Shown here: piece after piece, positions 6,863-13,492 of the stretch | Layout: the number at the start of each line of letters is the position of its first letter | Position numbering within the stretch: position 1 is the first letter of the stretch | DNA from: Eubacteriales bacterium | GTDB taxonomy: Bacteria; Bacillota; Clostridia; Oscillospirales; Oscillospiraceae | Length of the DNA: 14,639 nt | Assembly: GCA_030528965.1 (NCBI GenBank) | Contig: JAUMXS010000010.1 | Location: 1-14,639 of the forward strand | Direction: 5' to 3' | Program-made: the position numbers and the translations under genes | The notes under the pieces: model-generated | Database searches by the model: none | Seen by the model: the letters and a program-made list of their open reading frames with translations, nothing else | What the model was told of the DNA's origin: nothing

Positions 6863-8262
6863 AGAACACGAAAAGACGTTTTGTGCTGTTTTCTTTCTAT
6901 GACCGCACCGGCATCGAAGCATATCTGGAAAAGCAGGCAGAATGCGGCTGGATGCTGGATAAGATCTCCGCGCTTGGCTGGCACTTTCATCGGATCGAGC
7001 CAAAGAAGATACATTTCTCCGTCGTATATTTTTCCAAAGCCTCAGCTTTTGATCCCGAGCCCTCCGAGCAGCAGCTGGCCTTTCAGGATTTCTGTGAGCA
7101 TACCGGATGGAAGCACGCAGCAGCCAATGCACAGATGCAGGTTTTCTTCAACGAGACCCCTGAATCCACACCTATTGAAACAGATGCCGCTCTGGAAGTT
7201 GCCGCCATTCATGCCTCCGCAAAAAAGAGTCATTTGTCCAGCTATTATCTTTTGACCGGCGTCGGCATCCTCCAGATGGGGCTGTTCGTCTGGCGTTATT
7301 TGTCCGACCCCATCAGTATTCTGACAAGCAATTCCAACCTGTTTTCCGGTATGTGCTGGATTTTCATGCTGGCACTCTCACTGGTGGAAATCGTCGGGTA
7401 TCACCGCTGGCACAAGCGGGCCAAGGCCGCCGCTGAACTGGATGGGAGTTTTGTGGAAACCAAAGGTCATCAAAATTTCCAGCTTATCATCCTGTGTATC
7501 ACGCTGTTGGCCTTTGCCCTTCTGCTGATCTCATATGGCGGAAGCGGAATGACCGCTCTGGTTCTTGTTACGGCAGCAGCGTTTTTTTGTATCACCGCCA
7601 TCGTTGTCGGCATTTCCGAATTGATGAAAAAGTGTAAGATACCTGCAAGGCTTAATCGGAATGTCACGATCATACTTACCGTTGTTTTGTCCTTCGGCCT
7701 CACAGGCCTTCTTCTGATCAGTGTCGTCAACAGAGTCTCTTCCCTGTTCCCGGACGAGGAAGCCACCAACACATATGTTTTTAACGGACGAACCTATGCG
7801 ATCCATCATGATGAGCTTCCCCTGACGATCGAGGATCTGATTGACACCGATTACAATGAGTATTCTTACGAACTTCGGATAAGCAGCCGATCCTTTCTCG
7901 CCGAACGGCGGGAATTTGCCCAGCGTCCCCGTCTGGATGCGCTTGTGCAGCCGGATCTTGAATACTCTGTTACTACGGTAAAAGCCCCGCTGCTTTATGA
8001 TTTCTGCAAAAAGGCACTTCTGGCAGACTTCGCACATAACTACGGTCATCCTGTCCCCGAGGGTCCGATGTGGAAGGAAGAAACCGCCATTGACGCCGCT
8101 CCATGGGGAGCCGGAGAGGCATATCAGCTAATACTTGGCGGTGAACCACAGATGCGATTTCTTATCTGCTATGATTCCCGTATCGTGGAGATAGACTTTG
8201 AACACGACTGGGCGTTGACGGATGAACAGATGCGCATTATTGCGCAGAAGCTGGGAGGATAA
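6859..8262 (+). CDS. DUF2812 membrane protein
   Basis: This 467-residue protein begins with a DUF2812 domain (residues ~4-100), recognisable by FSFYDRTGIEAYLEKQAECGWML and a following W-F-R-x-x-x-x-K-x-x-F pattern (WHFHRIEPKKIHFSV). Five predicted membrane helices follow at ~129-147, 162-182, 207-226, 231-252 and 269-290. A ~175-residue C-terminal extracytoplasmic or cytoplasmic domain comes after them. DUF2812 genes are typically paired with a PadR regulator, as here, and their function is not established. The start is GTG 6859 rather than an upstream ATG at 6796, because AAAGGAG (6844-6850) sits 8 nt before it and it overlaps the padR stop by GTGA. The residues after the start, KNTKRRFVLFSFYD, also match the family's beginning. 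Confidence 0.88.
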   Translation: MKNTKRRFVLFSFYDRTGIEAYLEKQAECGWMLDKISALGWHFHRIEPKKIHFSVVYFSKASAFDPEPSEQQLAFQDFCEHTGWKHAAANAQMQVFFNETPESTPIETDAALEVAAIHASAKKSHLSSYYLLTGVGILQMGLFVWRYLSDPISILTSNSNLFSGMCWIFMLALSLVEIVGYHRWHKRAKAAAELDGSFVETKGHQNFQLIILCITLLAFALLLISYGGSGMTALVLVTAAAFFCITAIVVGISELMKKCKIPARLNRNVTIILTVVLSFGLTGLLLISVVNRVSSLFPDEEATNTYVFNGRTYAIHHDELPLTIEDLIDTDYNEYSYELRISSRSFLAERREFAQRPRLDALVQPDLEYSVTTVKAPLLYDFCKKALLADFAHNYGHPVPEGPMWKEETAIDAAPWGAGEAYQLILGGEPQMRFLICYDSRIVEIDFEHDWALTDEQMRIIAQKLGG

Positions 8263-8275
8263 AGCCCCAAAAGAT

Positions 8276-8310
8276 AAAAAGAGCCGTCCCTTCTGGGACA
8301 GCTCTTTTTT
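8276..8310. terminator. Shared terminator of the DUF2812 gene and rnpB
   Basis: GAGCCGTCCC (8281-8290) pairs with GGGACAGCTC (8295-8304) with one mismatch. An A-run precedes it and a six-T run follows it. It serves the DUF2812 gene on plus and, read from the other side, the rnpB transcript on minus. Confidence 0.88.
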
Positions 8311-8670
8311 CACGACCAAGTCTGTAAGCCGGATTCTGTCTTGAACGACCATCTGTCTAGGCCGACCGTTGCCGATCGGCTCAAGCCGCCTCCCTGGGAC
8401 GACCGGGCCAGTCTGTATGTCCCTCCACGGCGTTGCTCCGGATAGAGTTTACAGCACCGTTCCGTCTCCGGACGATGGGTGAGCTCTTACCTCGCCTTTC
8501 CACCCTTACCGCCAAAACGGCCGAAACCGTTTCGACGGCGGTATATCTCTGTTGCACTTGTCCTGGGGTCGCCCCCGGCGGGTGTTACCCGTTATCCTTG
8601 CCCTATGGAGCCCGGACTTTCCTCACGTACAGGCTTTCGCCTTATACCCGCGGCCGCTCGGCTTGCTCGC
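8311..8670 (-). ncRNA. rnpB: RNase P RNA (bacterial class A)
   Basis: The minus strand carries a complete RNase P RNA, the catalytic RNA that removes tRNA 5' leaders. It contains the 5' conserved block GAGGAAAGTCCGGGCTCC, then GGGCAAGGATAACGG, AGTGCAACAGAGA, GTAAACTC and TTGAGCC. Near the 3' end is ACAGAATCCGGCTTACAG. Helix P4 is formed by the first and last blocks. P1 can form between CGCGAGCAAGCC at the 5' end and GACTTGGTCGTG at the 3' end, with two mismatches and one wobble. The layout follows the ancestral class A form rather than the Bacillus class B form. Length is about 360 nt, normal for class A. It has a consensus promoter on the minus strand and shares a terminator with the DUF2812 gene. 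Both ends are estimates from the promoter and terminator. Confidence 0.97.
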
Positions 8671-8723
8671 GCGCATATTCTACCCCCCTGTGCCTGTTTT
8701 GTCAACGATTACTATTGACACGC
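8518..8723. repeat. Direct repeat, left copy: 5' part of rnpB plus promoter region
   Basis: These 206 bp recur at 11202-11406 with only three differences: G/A at 8571 (in GGGGTCGCCCC), an A present here but missing in the other copy at 8682, and A/G at 8714. The repeat starts inside rnpB and ends just beyond the outward-facing TTGACA. The two copies lie in the same orientation and flank the surface-protein gene. Confidence 0.97.
8677..8705 (-). promoter_or_regulatory. rnpB promoter
   Basis: On minus, TTGACA (8700-8705) and TAGAAT (8677-8682) are 17 nt apart, giving a start near 8670. A second TTGACA on plus (8715-8720) lies back-to-back with it but has no -10 at 16-18 nt. Confidence 0.85.
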
Positions 8724-8822
8724 TTTTTAATAAGTATGGCTCGTCGGCCCGGCTGCCTCTGGCCCATCCAAGCCCGGCACTTTCCACAACGTTTATGCAA
8801 AATATATATGAAAAGGCCATTA

Positions 8823-8851
8823 TTGACAAACATTATAATGCAATTTATACT
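8823..8851 (+). promoter_or_regulatory. Promoter of the surface-protein gene
   Basis: TTGACA (8823-8828) and TATACT (8846-8851) are exactly 17 nt apart. The spacer contains the perfect palindrome CATTATAATG (8831-8840), which could be an operator or could be chance in AT-rich DNA. Confidence 0.7.
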
Positions 8852-8888
8852 AAATTATCATCATAAAAAGAAAGGCGGTCTTTGCACT

Positions 8889-11135
8889 ATGACCAGTATC
8901 ACTGTAAGAAAACGTATCACAGCGCTCATTCTGGCCCTTCTGCTGTTACCTGTCTTTTCCGTCGGCGCGTTTGCTGCGGAAGGATCAGAACGCGCCGGCC
9001 TTTCCCATGAGTGGAGCATAACCAATGACATCCAGCATCCAGCGGGCTGCTACTACACCGAGCCCTGGCTGGAAGAAATGCCCATAACCTTCGAGGCATG
9101 GGTATACCTTCCTGCGGAGACCTATGAACTCGCCGGAGGCACCATCATCGGCAACTACACCCTGAAGAACATGGACTGCTTCACCCTGTCCATCCAGAAA
9201 AACGGTGTTCCCAGTCTGTCCTTCGGCCACGTCATCGACGAGGCCGGCAAACCCGAGAGCGCATTTGTCTTCAATGAGGCGGCCATTGCCCCGGATACCT
9301 GGACCCATCTCGCTGTCGTATATGAGACCGAAACCAAGCAGGTCCTCTGCTACATCAACGGTGAGCTGAAAGAGAGTTCCCTGCCGGAGCAGTGGTATGA
9401 GGCCCCTATTTCCGTGCTGTATAACCCCATCTGCATCGCCGGTGACTACTACCAGGCCAACTTACGTGGCTTCCGCGGGATCCTTGGGGATGTGGCCGTT
9501 TACGCGGACGTCCGCACAGCCGATGAGATCCTCGCCGACGTCGAAAACGCCCCCGACACGCAGGATACCGAGCTCCTGATGTACTTTGATATGTCCCAGG
9601 CCGAGGCCAAGGTCGGCGTGCCCGATGCAAGCGGCAACGGCTTCGATATGTCCTATGAGAGAATGTGGTTGACCGAGGAGGAGCTGGACGAAAAGCTCGC
9701 GGAGGACGACAAGGAGTATGTCTACTCCATCGCCTTCCTGCCCGACATCCAGATCATCACGGAGTTCTATCCCGAAATGATCGCAGCTCCCTTCGACTAT
9801 GTCGTGGAAAACGCAGAGAGCGAGAACATCCAGTATTTTATCGCCCTGGGCGACCTAACCAACAACAACAACGACTGGGAGTGGGAGAGATTCGTCCCGC
9901 AGACGGAAAAGCTCAACGGCATCGTGCCCTACGCGCTCATCCGCGGCAACCACGATATCCTGAGAAACGACAACCTCCCCTTCTTCGATGACTACTACAG
10001 CGCGGAGGATTCGTACTACTACAACCACGTCAAGGAAAACGGCGGCTTTATGGACCCGTCGACGGCCATCAACACCTATCTGCTCTTCAGCGTGGGTGAG
10101 GTGGACTACCTGATCCTGAATCTGGACTTCGGTGCCAACGACGAGATCCTCAACTGGGCCGACGGTGTGCTGCGTGAGTTCTCCGACCGCCGCGCCATCG
10201 TGGTGACCCACGGCTACCTCGCCACAAACGGTATGCTGCTTCGCGGCAATGAATTCGGCGCTCCCTCCACCTACGACGTCCCCGGCTACAACAACGGCGA
10301 CCAGATGTGGGACAAGCTGTTCCGCAAGCATGCCAACATCGATATGATCGTGTGCGGCCATACGCCTCTGGACAACGTCGTCTACACCACGGCTGTCGGC
10401 GACCATGGAAACACGGTGTATCAGATCCTGATGAACGGCCAGTACTCAGACAGAGGCCTGGAGGGCGTCAGCCTCGTCAATCTGATGCACTTTACGGAGG
10501 ATGGACGCTACGCCCGTGTGGAGTCCTATTCCGGCGTCTACGACCTGTATTGGAAGGAGGCCACGACCGAGCTCCGCTTTGACTTTGGAGATCCCCCTTC
10601 CGAGAGAGTCAAACCCGAATTCCAGGATGTCCCCGCCGATGCCTACTACGCCGCTCCGGTCGCATGGGCCATTGAAAACCGCATCACAAACGGGACCTCC
10701 AACACCACTTTCTCCCCCAAAGATCTCTGCACCAATGCACATATCCTGACCTTCCTGTGGAGAGCCAGCGGCAAGCCCGACAGCGCTTCCGCTCTGGACA
10801 ATCCCTTCACCGATGTCAAGGAAAGCGACTATTTCTATGGTTCCGCCCTGCGGGCATATGATCTCGGCATAAAAGACGGTTCTGTCTTTGATCCGAGTAA
10901 GCCCTGCACCCGTGCCTCCGCAGTTCTGTACATGTGGAAAGCAGCCGGCAGTCCGACCTCAACAACCCAAATCGCGTTTACCGATGTACCCGCAGATGCT
11001 GAGTATGCTCAGGCTGTCGCATGGGCGCTCGAGCAGGGTATTACAAACGGCACCTCCGCTACCACCTTCTCCCCCGATGATATCTGCACCCGCGGTCATA
11101 TCGTGACCTTCCTGTACAGATATCTTGCTTCCTGA
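8889..11135 (+). CDS. Secreted LamG-like / metallophosphoesterase / SLH surface protein
   Basis: This 748-residue protein is predicted to be secreted and held on the cell wall. A signal peptide (residues 1 to about 30) has a basic start, a run of leucines and a cut after AFAA. A concanavalin/LamG-like jelly roll (~65-215) shows ITFEAWVYL, DTWTHLAVVY and YINGELKES. A calcineurin-type phosphoesterase (~278-515) shows D286-x-Q288, G321-D322, GNHD (353-356), TH441G and GH491T, the usual metal ligands. Three SLH repeats follow (~576-748), for example FSPKDLCTNAHILTFLWRASG. SLH domains bind pyruvylated wall polymers, and the LamG part probably binds a glycan. The substrate is unknown. The start is ATG 8889 with a somewhat distant AAAGG (13 nt); the open frame extends upstream only through rnpB. 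The gene stands alone between a promoter and a hairpin and is bracketed by the rnpB direct repeats. Confidence 0.93.
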   Translation: MTSITVRKRITALILALLLLPVFSVGAFAAEGSERAGLSHEWSITNDIQHPAGCYYTEPWLEEMPITFEAWVYLPAETYELAGGTIIGNYTLKNMDCFTLSIQKNGVPSLSFGHVIDEAGKPESAFVFNEAAIAPDTWTHLAVVYETETKQVLCYINGELKESSLPEQWYEAPISVLYNPICIAGDYYQANLRGFRGILGDVAVYADVRTADEILADVENAPDTQDTELLMYFDMSQAEAKVGVPDASGNGFDMSYERMWLTEEELDEKLAEDDKEYVYSIAFLPDIQIITEFYPEMIAAPFDYVVENAESENIQYFIALGDLTNNNNDWEWERFVPQTEKLNGIVPYALIRGNHDILRNDNLPFFDDYYSAEDSYYYNHVKENGGFMDPSTAINTYLLFSVGEVDYLILNLDFGANDEILNWADGVLREFSDRRAIVVTHGYLATNGMLLRGNEFGAPSTYDVPGYNNGDQMWDKLFRKHANIDMIVCGHTPLDNVVYTTAVGDHGNTVYQILMNGQYSDRGLEGVSLVNLMHFTEDGRYARVESYSGVYDLYWKEATTELRFDFGDPPSERVKPEFQDVPADAYYAAPVAWAIENRITNGTSNTTFSPKDLCTNAHILTFLWRASGKPDSASALDNPFTDVKESDYFYGSALRAYDLGIKDGSVFDPSKPCTRASAVLYMWKAAGSPTSTTQIAFTDVPADAEYAQAVAWALEQGITNGTSATTFSPDDICTRGHIVTFLYRYLAS

Positions 11136-11157
11136 TCCTTTTTCCAAAACTTAAACC

Positions 11158-11190
11158 ATGCCCGGAAATGCTCTATGCATTTCCGGGCAT
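11158..11190. terminator. Hairpin ending the surface-protein gene
   Basis: Arms ATGCCCGGAAATGC (11158-11171) and GCATTTCCGGGCAT (11177-11190) form a perfect 14-bp stem with a 5-nt loop. Only short T-runs follow on either strand. On minus it lies 11 nt beyond the end of the truncated rnpB copy. Confidence 0.75.
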
Positions 11191-11201
11191 TTCACTCAAC
11201 C

Positions 11202-11354
11202 CGGCCGAAACCGTTTCGACGGCGGTATATCTCTGTTGCACTTGTCCTGGGGTCACCCCCGGCGGGTGTTACCCGTTATCCTTGCCCTATGGAGCCCGGA
11301 CTTTCCTCACGTACAGGCTTTCGCCTTATACCCGCGGCCGCTCGGCTTGCTCGC
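11202..11354 (-). pseudogene. Truncated rnpB copy (5' part only)
   Basis: The minus strand repeats the first ~153 nt of rnpB, from the transcript start through the GAGGAAAGTCCGGGCTCC block and AGTGCAACAGAGA, and breaks off at CGGTTTCGGCCG. The rest of the RNA is missing, including the 3' half of P4 with ACAGA-TCCGGC, so it cannot form a catalytic core. Its -35 is intact, but the base T of TAGAAT is lost. It may be silent or give a short RNA ending at the 11158-11190 hairpin. It is best explained as a leftover of the duplication that brought in the surface-protein gene. Confidence 0.9.
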
Positions 11355-11406
11355 GCGCATATTCTCCCCCCTGTGCCTGTTTTGTCAACGATTACTGTTG
11401 ACACGC
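11202..11406. repeat. Direct repeat, right copy
   Basis: This 205-bp copy of 8518-8723 differs by two substitutions and one deletion. Sequence identity stops abruptly on both sides: the left flank is the surface-gene hairpin region, the right flank is the thiT promoter spacer. Confidence 0.97.
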
Positions 11407-11426
11407 ATTCGAGTCCGGCGTATAAT
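11398..11426 (+). promoter_or_regulatory. thiT promoter
   Basis: TTGACA (11398-11403) and TATAAT (11421-11426) are both consensus and 17 nt apart. The -35 lies inside the right repeat copy and the -10 outside it. The start is near 11433, just before the riboswitch. Confidence 0.88.
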
Positions 11427-11442
11427 TATCAACACAATTCAA

Positions 11443-11534
11443 GACAGGGGTGCTGGGTTTTCCCGGCTGAGATGGGGCTAATCGAGGCCTTGTACCCTAC
11501 GAACCTGATGCGGGTAATGCCGACGTAGGAACAC
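11443..11534 (+). ncRNA. TPP riboswitch (THI element)
   Basis: The aptamer core is clear: AGGGGTGC, GGCTGAGATGG, TACCCTACGAACCTGATGCG and GGTAATGCCGACGTAGGAA, in the order and spacing of the thiamine pyrophosphate riboswitch. It binds TPP and switches off the downstream gene when TPP is plentiful. A strong terminator hairpin follows within 10 nt, so control is most likely by transcription termination. No obvious antiterminator pairing was worked out by eye. Confidence 0.95.
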
Positions 11535-11538
11535 AGAG

Positions 11539-11576
11539 AGACGCTTTACCATATCATTTCAGGTAAAGCGTCTTTT
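11539..11576 (+). terminator. Riboswitch expression-platform terminator
   Basis: GACGCTTTACC (11540-11550) pairs with GGTAAAGCGTC (11562-11572), followed by TTTT. It lies between the TPP aptamer and the thiT ribosome binding site. Confidence 0.85.
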
Positions 11577-11607
11577 CGCTTTCCGGGAAAAGGAAAGGGT
11601 GAACATC

Positions 11608-12153
11608 ATGTCAAATCAAAAAAGCAGCAGTACGGTACGTATTCTATGCGAAGGCGCGGTGATGACGGCGCTTTCGGCAGCTTTGAGTTTTCTGGCTCTG
11701 CGGCTTTGGCCGCAGGGCGGTTCCGTGGATCTGGTGATGATCCCGCTCATACTTTTTGCCATACGTCAGGGGACCCTGTGGGGGATTGGCGCAGGGTTCG
11801 TTTATGGACTGATCGACTGTATCCTCTCCGGCGGCATTGGCTGGGGCTGGCAGTCCATTCTGCTGGATTACACGGTCGCCTACGCCATGGTGGGGCTTGC
11901 CGGTCTGTTTCCCCGCCGTCCCCTGGCGGCCGTTCTGACGGCAAGCGCCGCCCGGCTCCCGATCCATATCCTTGCCGGCGTTCTGGTCTGGTCCTCTTCC
12001 ATGCCCGCTGAATTTCTCGGTATGCCAATGACCAACATCTGGTGGTATTCTCTCCTGTACAACGGCTCCTACATGGTGCTTAATGCCCTCCTTGCCGGCA
12101 TTCTTGTCCCGCTGTTGCTGAACAATCCCCGTCTGCAGCTGAAACGAAGATAA
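11608..12153 (+). CDS. thiT: Thiamine ECF transporter S component ThiT
   Basis: This 181-residue protein has about six membrane helices and is the substrate-binding S component of a group II ECF transporter. It captures thiamine and docks on a shared EcfT-EcfA-EcfA' module encoded elsewhere. The first helix carries AVMTA (residues 17-21), the AxxxA contact motif for EcfT. Later segments LLDYTVAYAMVGLAGLF and MTNIWWYSLLYNGSYM are typical of the family, with aromatic residues that stack on thiamine. ATG 11608 is chosen over an in-frame GTG at 11599 because AAAGG (11594-11598) is 9 nt from the ATG and abuts the GTG. The TPP riboswitch directly upstream confirms the substrate. It is convergent with the TPP-dependent oxidoreductase operon. 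Confidence 0.93.
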   Translation: MSNQKSSSTVRILCEGAVMTALSAALSFLALRLWPQGGSVDLVMIPLILFAIRQGTLWGIGAGFVYGLIDCILSGGIGWGWQSILLDYTVAYAMVGLAGLFPRRPLAAVLTASAARLPIHILAGVLVWSSSMPAEFLGMPMTNIWWYSLLYNGSYMVLNALLAGILVPLLLNNPRLQLKRR

Positions 12154-12159
12154 ACAAAC

Positions 12160-12194
12160 AAAAAGCCCGGGAACTTTCTGTTCCCGGGCCTTTT
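12160..12194. terminator. Bidirectional terminator between thiT and the oxidoreductase operon
   Basis: Arms GCCCGGGAAC (12165-12174) and GTTCCCGGGC (12180-12189) form a perfect stem, with an A-run before it and CTTTT after it. It ends both convergent units. Confidence 0.9.
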
Positions 12195-12207
12195 CATATT
12201 TCGAATG

Positions 12208-12750
12208 TTACTGGACTTTTCCGAGTTCCAAACCAGCCAGAAGGGCCTTTTTATTACCCTCAAGGAAGCGCGCCTTGCGTTCACCCAGCTTGACCTTCAT
12301 GGCAGACATAAGGCTGTCCACCGAAACGACAGGACGACGTGCCAGATACGCGCCGAGGATAACAACATTGGCACCCTTGGGGTTGCCGATTTCCTCCGCG
12401 ACTTCACTGGCGGGGATGTACAGAACGTCGATATCGTCCCGCTTAGCTTTCACGTCGATCAGGCTGCTGTTTACGATCAGCAGTCCGCCCGGACGGACAG
12501 TGTTTTCAAACTTGTCCAGAGAGGGGCGGTTCATCGCGATCACACAGCTCGCAGCGGTGATGACAGGAGAAGAGATCGGACGATCCGAAACGACGACGGA
12601 GCAGTTTGCCGTGCCGCCGCGCATCTCCGGGCCATAGGAAGGCAGCCAGGAGACATACTTTCCTTCTTCCATACCGGCTTCGGCAAGGAATTCGCCGATG
12701 AGCAGCATACCCTGTCCGCCAAAGCCTGCAAAAAGTGTCTGTTCCAACAT
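12208..12750 (-). CDS. 2-oxoacid:ferredoxin oxidoreductase, gamma subunit
   Basis: This 180-residue protein is the gamma subunit of a pyruvate/2-oxoacid:ferredoxin oxidoreductase (the POR/KOR gamma family). The glycine-rich start GFGGQGM (residues 9-15), the segment SYGPEMRGGTANC and the late GANVVILGAYLA block are diagnostic. It completes the CoA-binding end of the complex, which oxidatively decarboxylates a 2-oxoacid to an acyl-CoA and reduces ferredoxin in the cytosol. It is the last gene of a minus-strand operon. AGGGAGG lies 9 nt before its ATG and inside the end of the beta gene, whose stop is one base before it, so the two are coupled. Substrate cannot be told from this subunit. Confidence 0.93.
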   Translation of the reverse strand: MLEQTLFAGFGGQGMLLIGEFLAEAGMEEGKYVSWLPSYGPEMRGGTANCSVVVSDRPISSPVITAASCVIAMNRPSLDKFENTVRPGGLLIVNSSLIDVKAKRDDIDVLYIPASEVAEEIGNPKGANVVILGAYLARRPVVSVDSLMSAMKVKLGERKARFLEGNKKALLAGLELGKVQ

Positions 12751-12751
12751 C

Positions 12752-13489
12752 TTACTGCACCTCCCTGAAATTACCCAGCGGGTAGTAGGGGATCATATTC
12801 TCTTCCAGCCACTTCATGGCTTCCACCGGATTCATGCCCCAGTTCGTCGGGCAGGTGGAAAGCACTTCCACCATGGAGAACCCCTTGCCTGCCATCTGGC
12901 ATTCGAAAGCCTTGCGAATCGCTTTCTTTGCCTTGACGATATTGGCATTGTTGTTGAGCGCCACGCGCTCGATGAAAGCGGCGCCTTCGATCGTGGCAAG
13001 CATTTCACTCATGCGGATGGGCGCACCGCACCAGTCCTTATCACGCCCGTAGGGGGAAGTGGATGTTTTCTGTCCCACCAACGTAGTAGGAGCCATCTGA
13101 CCGCCGGTCATACCATAAATGGCGTTGTTTACAAAGATCGTCGTGATCTTTTCGCCGCGATGCGCAGCATGGACGATCTCGGCAGTACCGATGGAGGCGA
13201 GGTCGCCGTCACCCTGATAGGTGAAAACGCAGGCATCCGGACGAGCACGCTTTACGCCGGTCGCGACCGCCGGTGCGCGGCCGTGAGCCGCTTCGAACAT
13301 ATCACAGTTAAAATAACGATAGGCAAATACCGCACAGCCGACGGGCGCTACGCCCACTGCCTTTTCCTGCAGGCCCATTTCCTCCACGACTTCAGCCGCC
13401 AGACGGTGGATGACGCCGTGCGTACAGCCGGGGCAGTAATGGAACGGTGCGTCGGTAAGCATATTGGTTTTTTCAAATACGACTGCCAT
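12752..13489 (-). CDS. 2-oxoacid:ferredoxin oxidoreductase, beta (TPP-binding) subunit
   Basis: This 245-residue subunit binds thiamine pyrophosphate. The TPP/Mg motif runs from GDGD (residues 93-96) to NN (121-122). An early CPGCTHG (19-25) supplies cysteines typical of the beta subunit. The QMAPTT segment after YGMTGG is also family-typical. Its length fits VOR/KOR rather than the longer POR beta subunit, and only two cysteines of the N-terminal pair are seen, so whether it carries its own cluster is uncertain. GGGAGGA precedes ATG 13489, and the alpha gene ends three bases upstream. Together with the alpha subunit it forms the active site. Confidence 0.95.
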   Translation of the reverse strand: MAVVFEKTNMLTDAPFHYCPGCTHGVIHRLAAEVVEEMGLQEKAVGVAPVGCAVFAYRYFNCDMFEAAHGRAPAVATGVKRARPDACVFTYQGDGDLASIGTAEIVHAAHRGEKITTIFVNNAIYGMTGGQMAPTTLVGQKTSTSPYGRDKDWCGAPIRMSEMLATIEGAAFIERVALNNNANIVKAKKAIRKAFECQMAGKGFSMVEVLSTCPTNWGMNPVEAMKWLEENMIPYYPLGNFREVQ

Positions 13490-13492
13490 AAC

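Noticed and set aside
8433..8888. Open frame extending the surface-protein gene upstream by 152 codons
   Set aside because: It runs antisense through rnpB; the signal peptide begins at ATG 8889 and the promoter lies at 8823-8851.
11202..11406. A second functional RNase P RNA gene
   Set aside because: The 3' half of the RNA, including the second P4 strand, is missing.
11158..11528. Plus-strand ORFs through the right repeat
   Set aside because: They are readings of antisense rnpB sequence and of the TPP riboswitch; the same peptides appear over the left copy.
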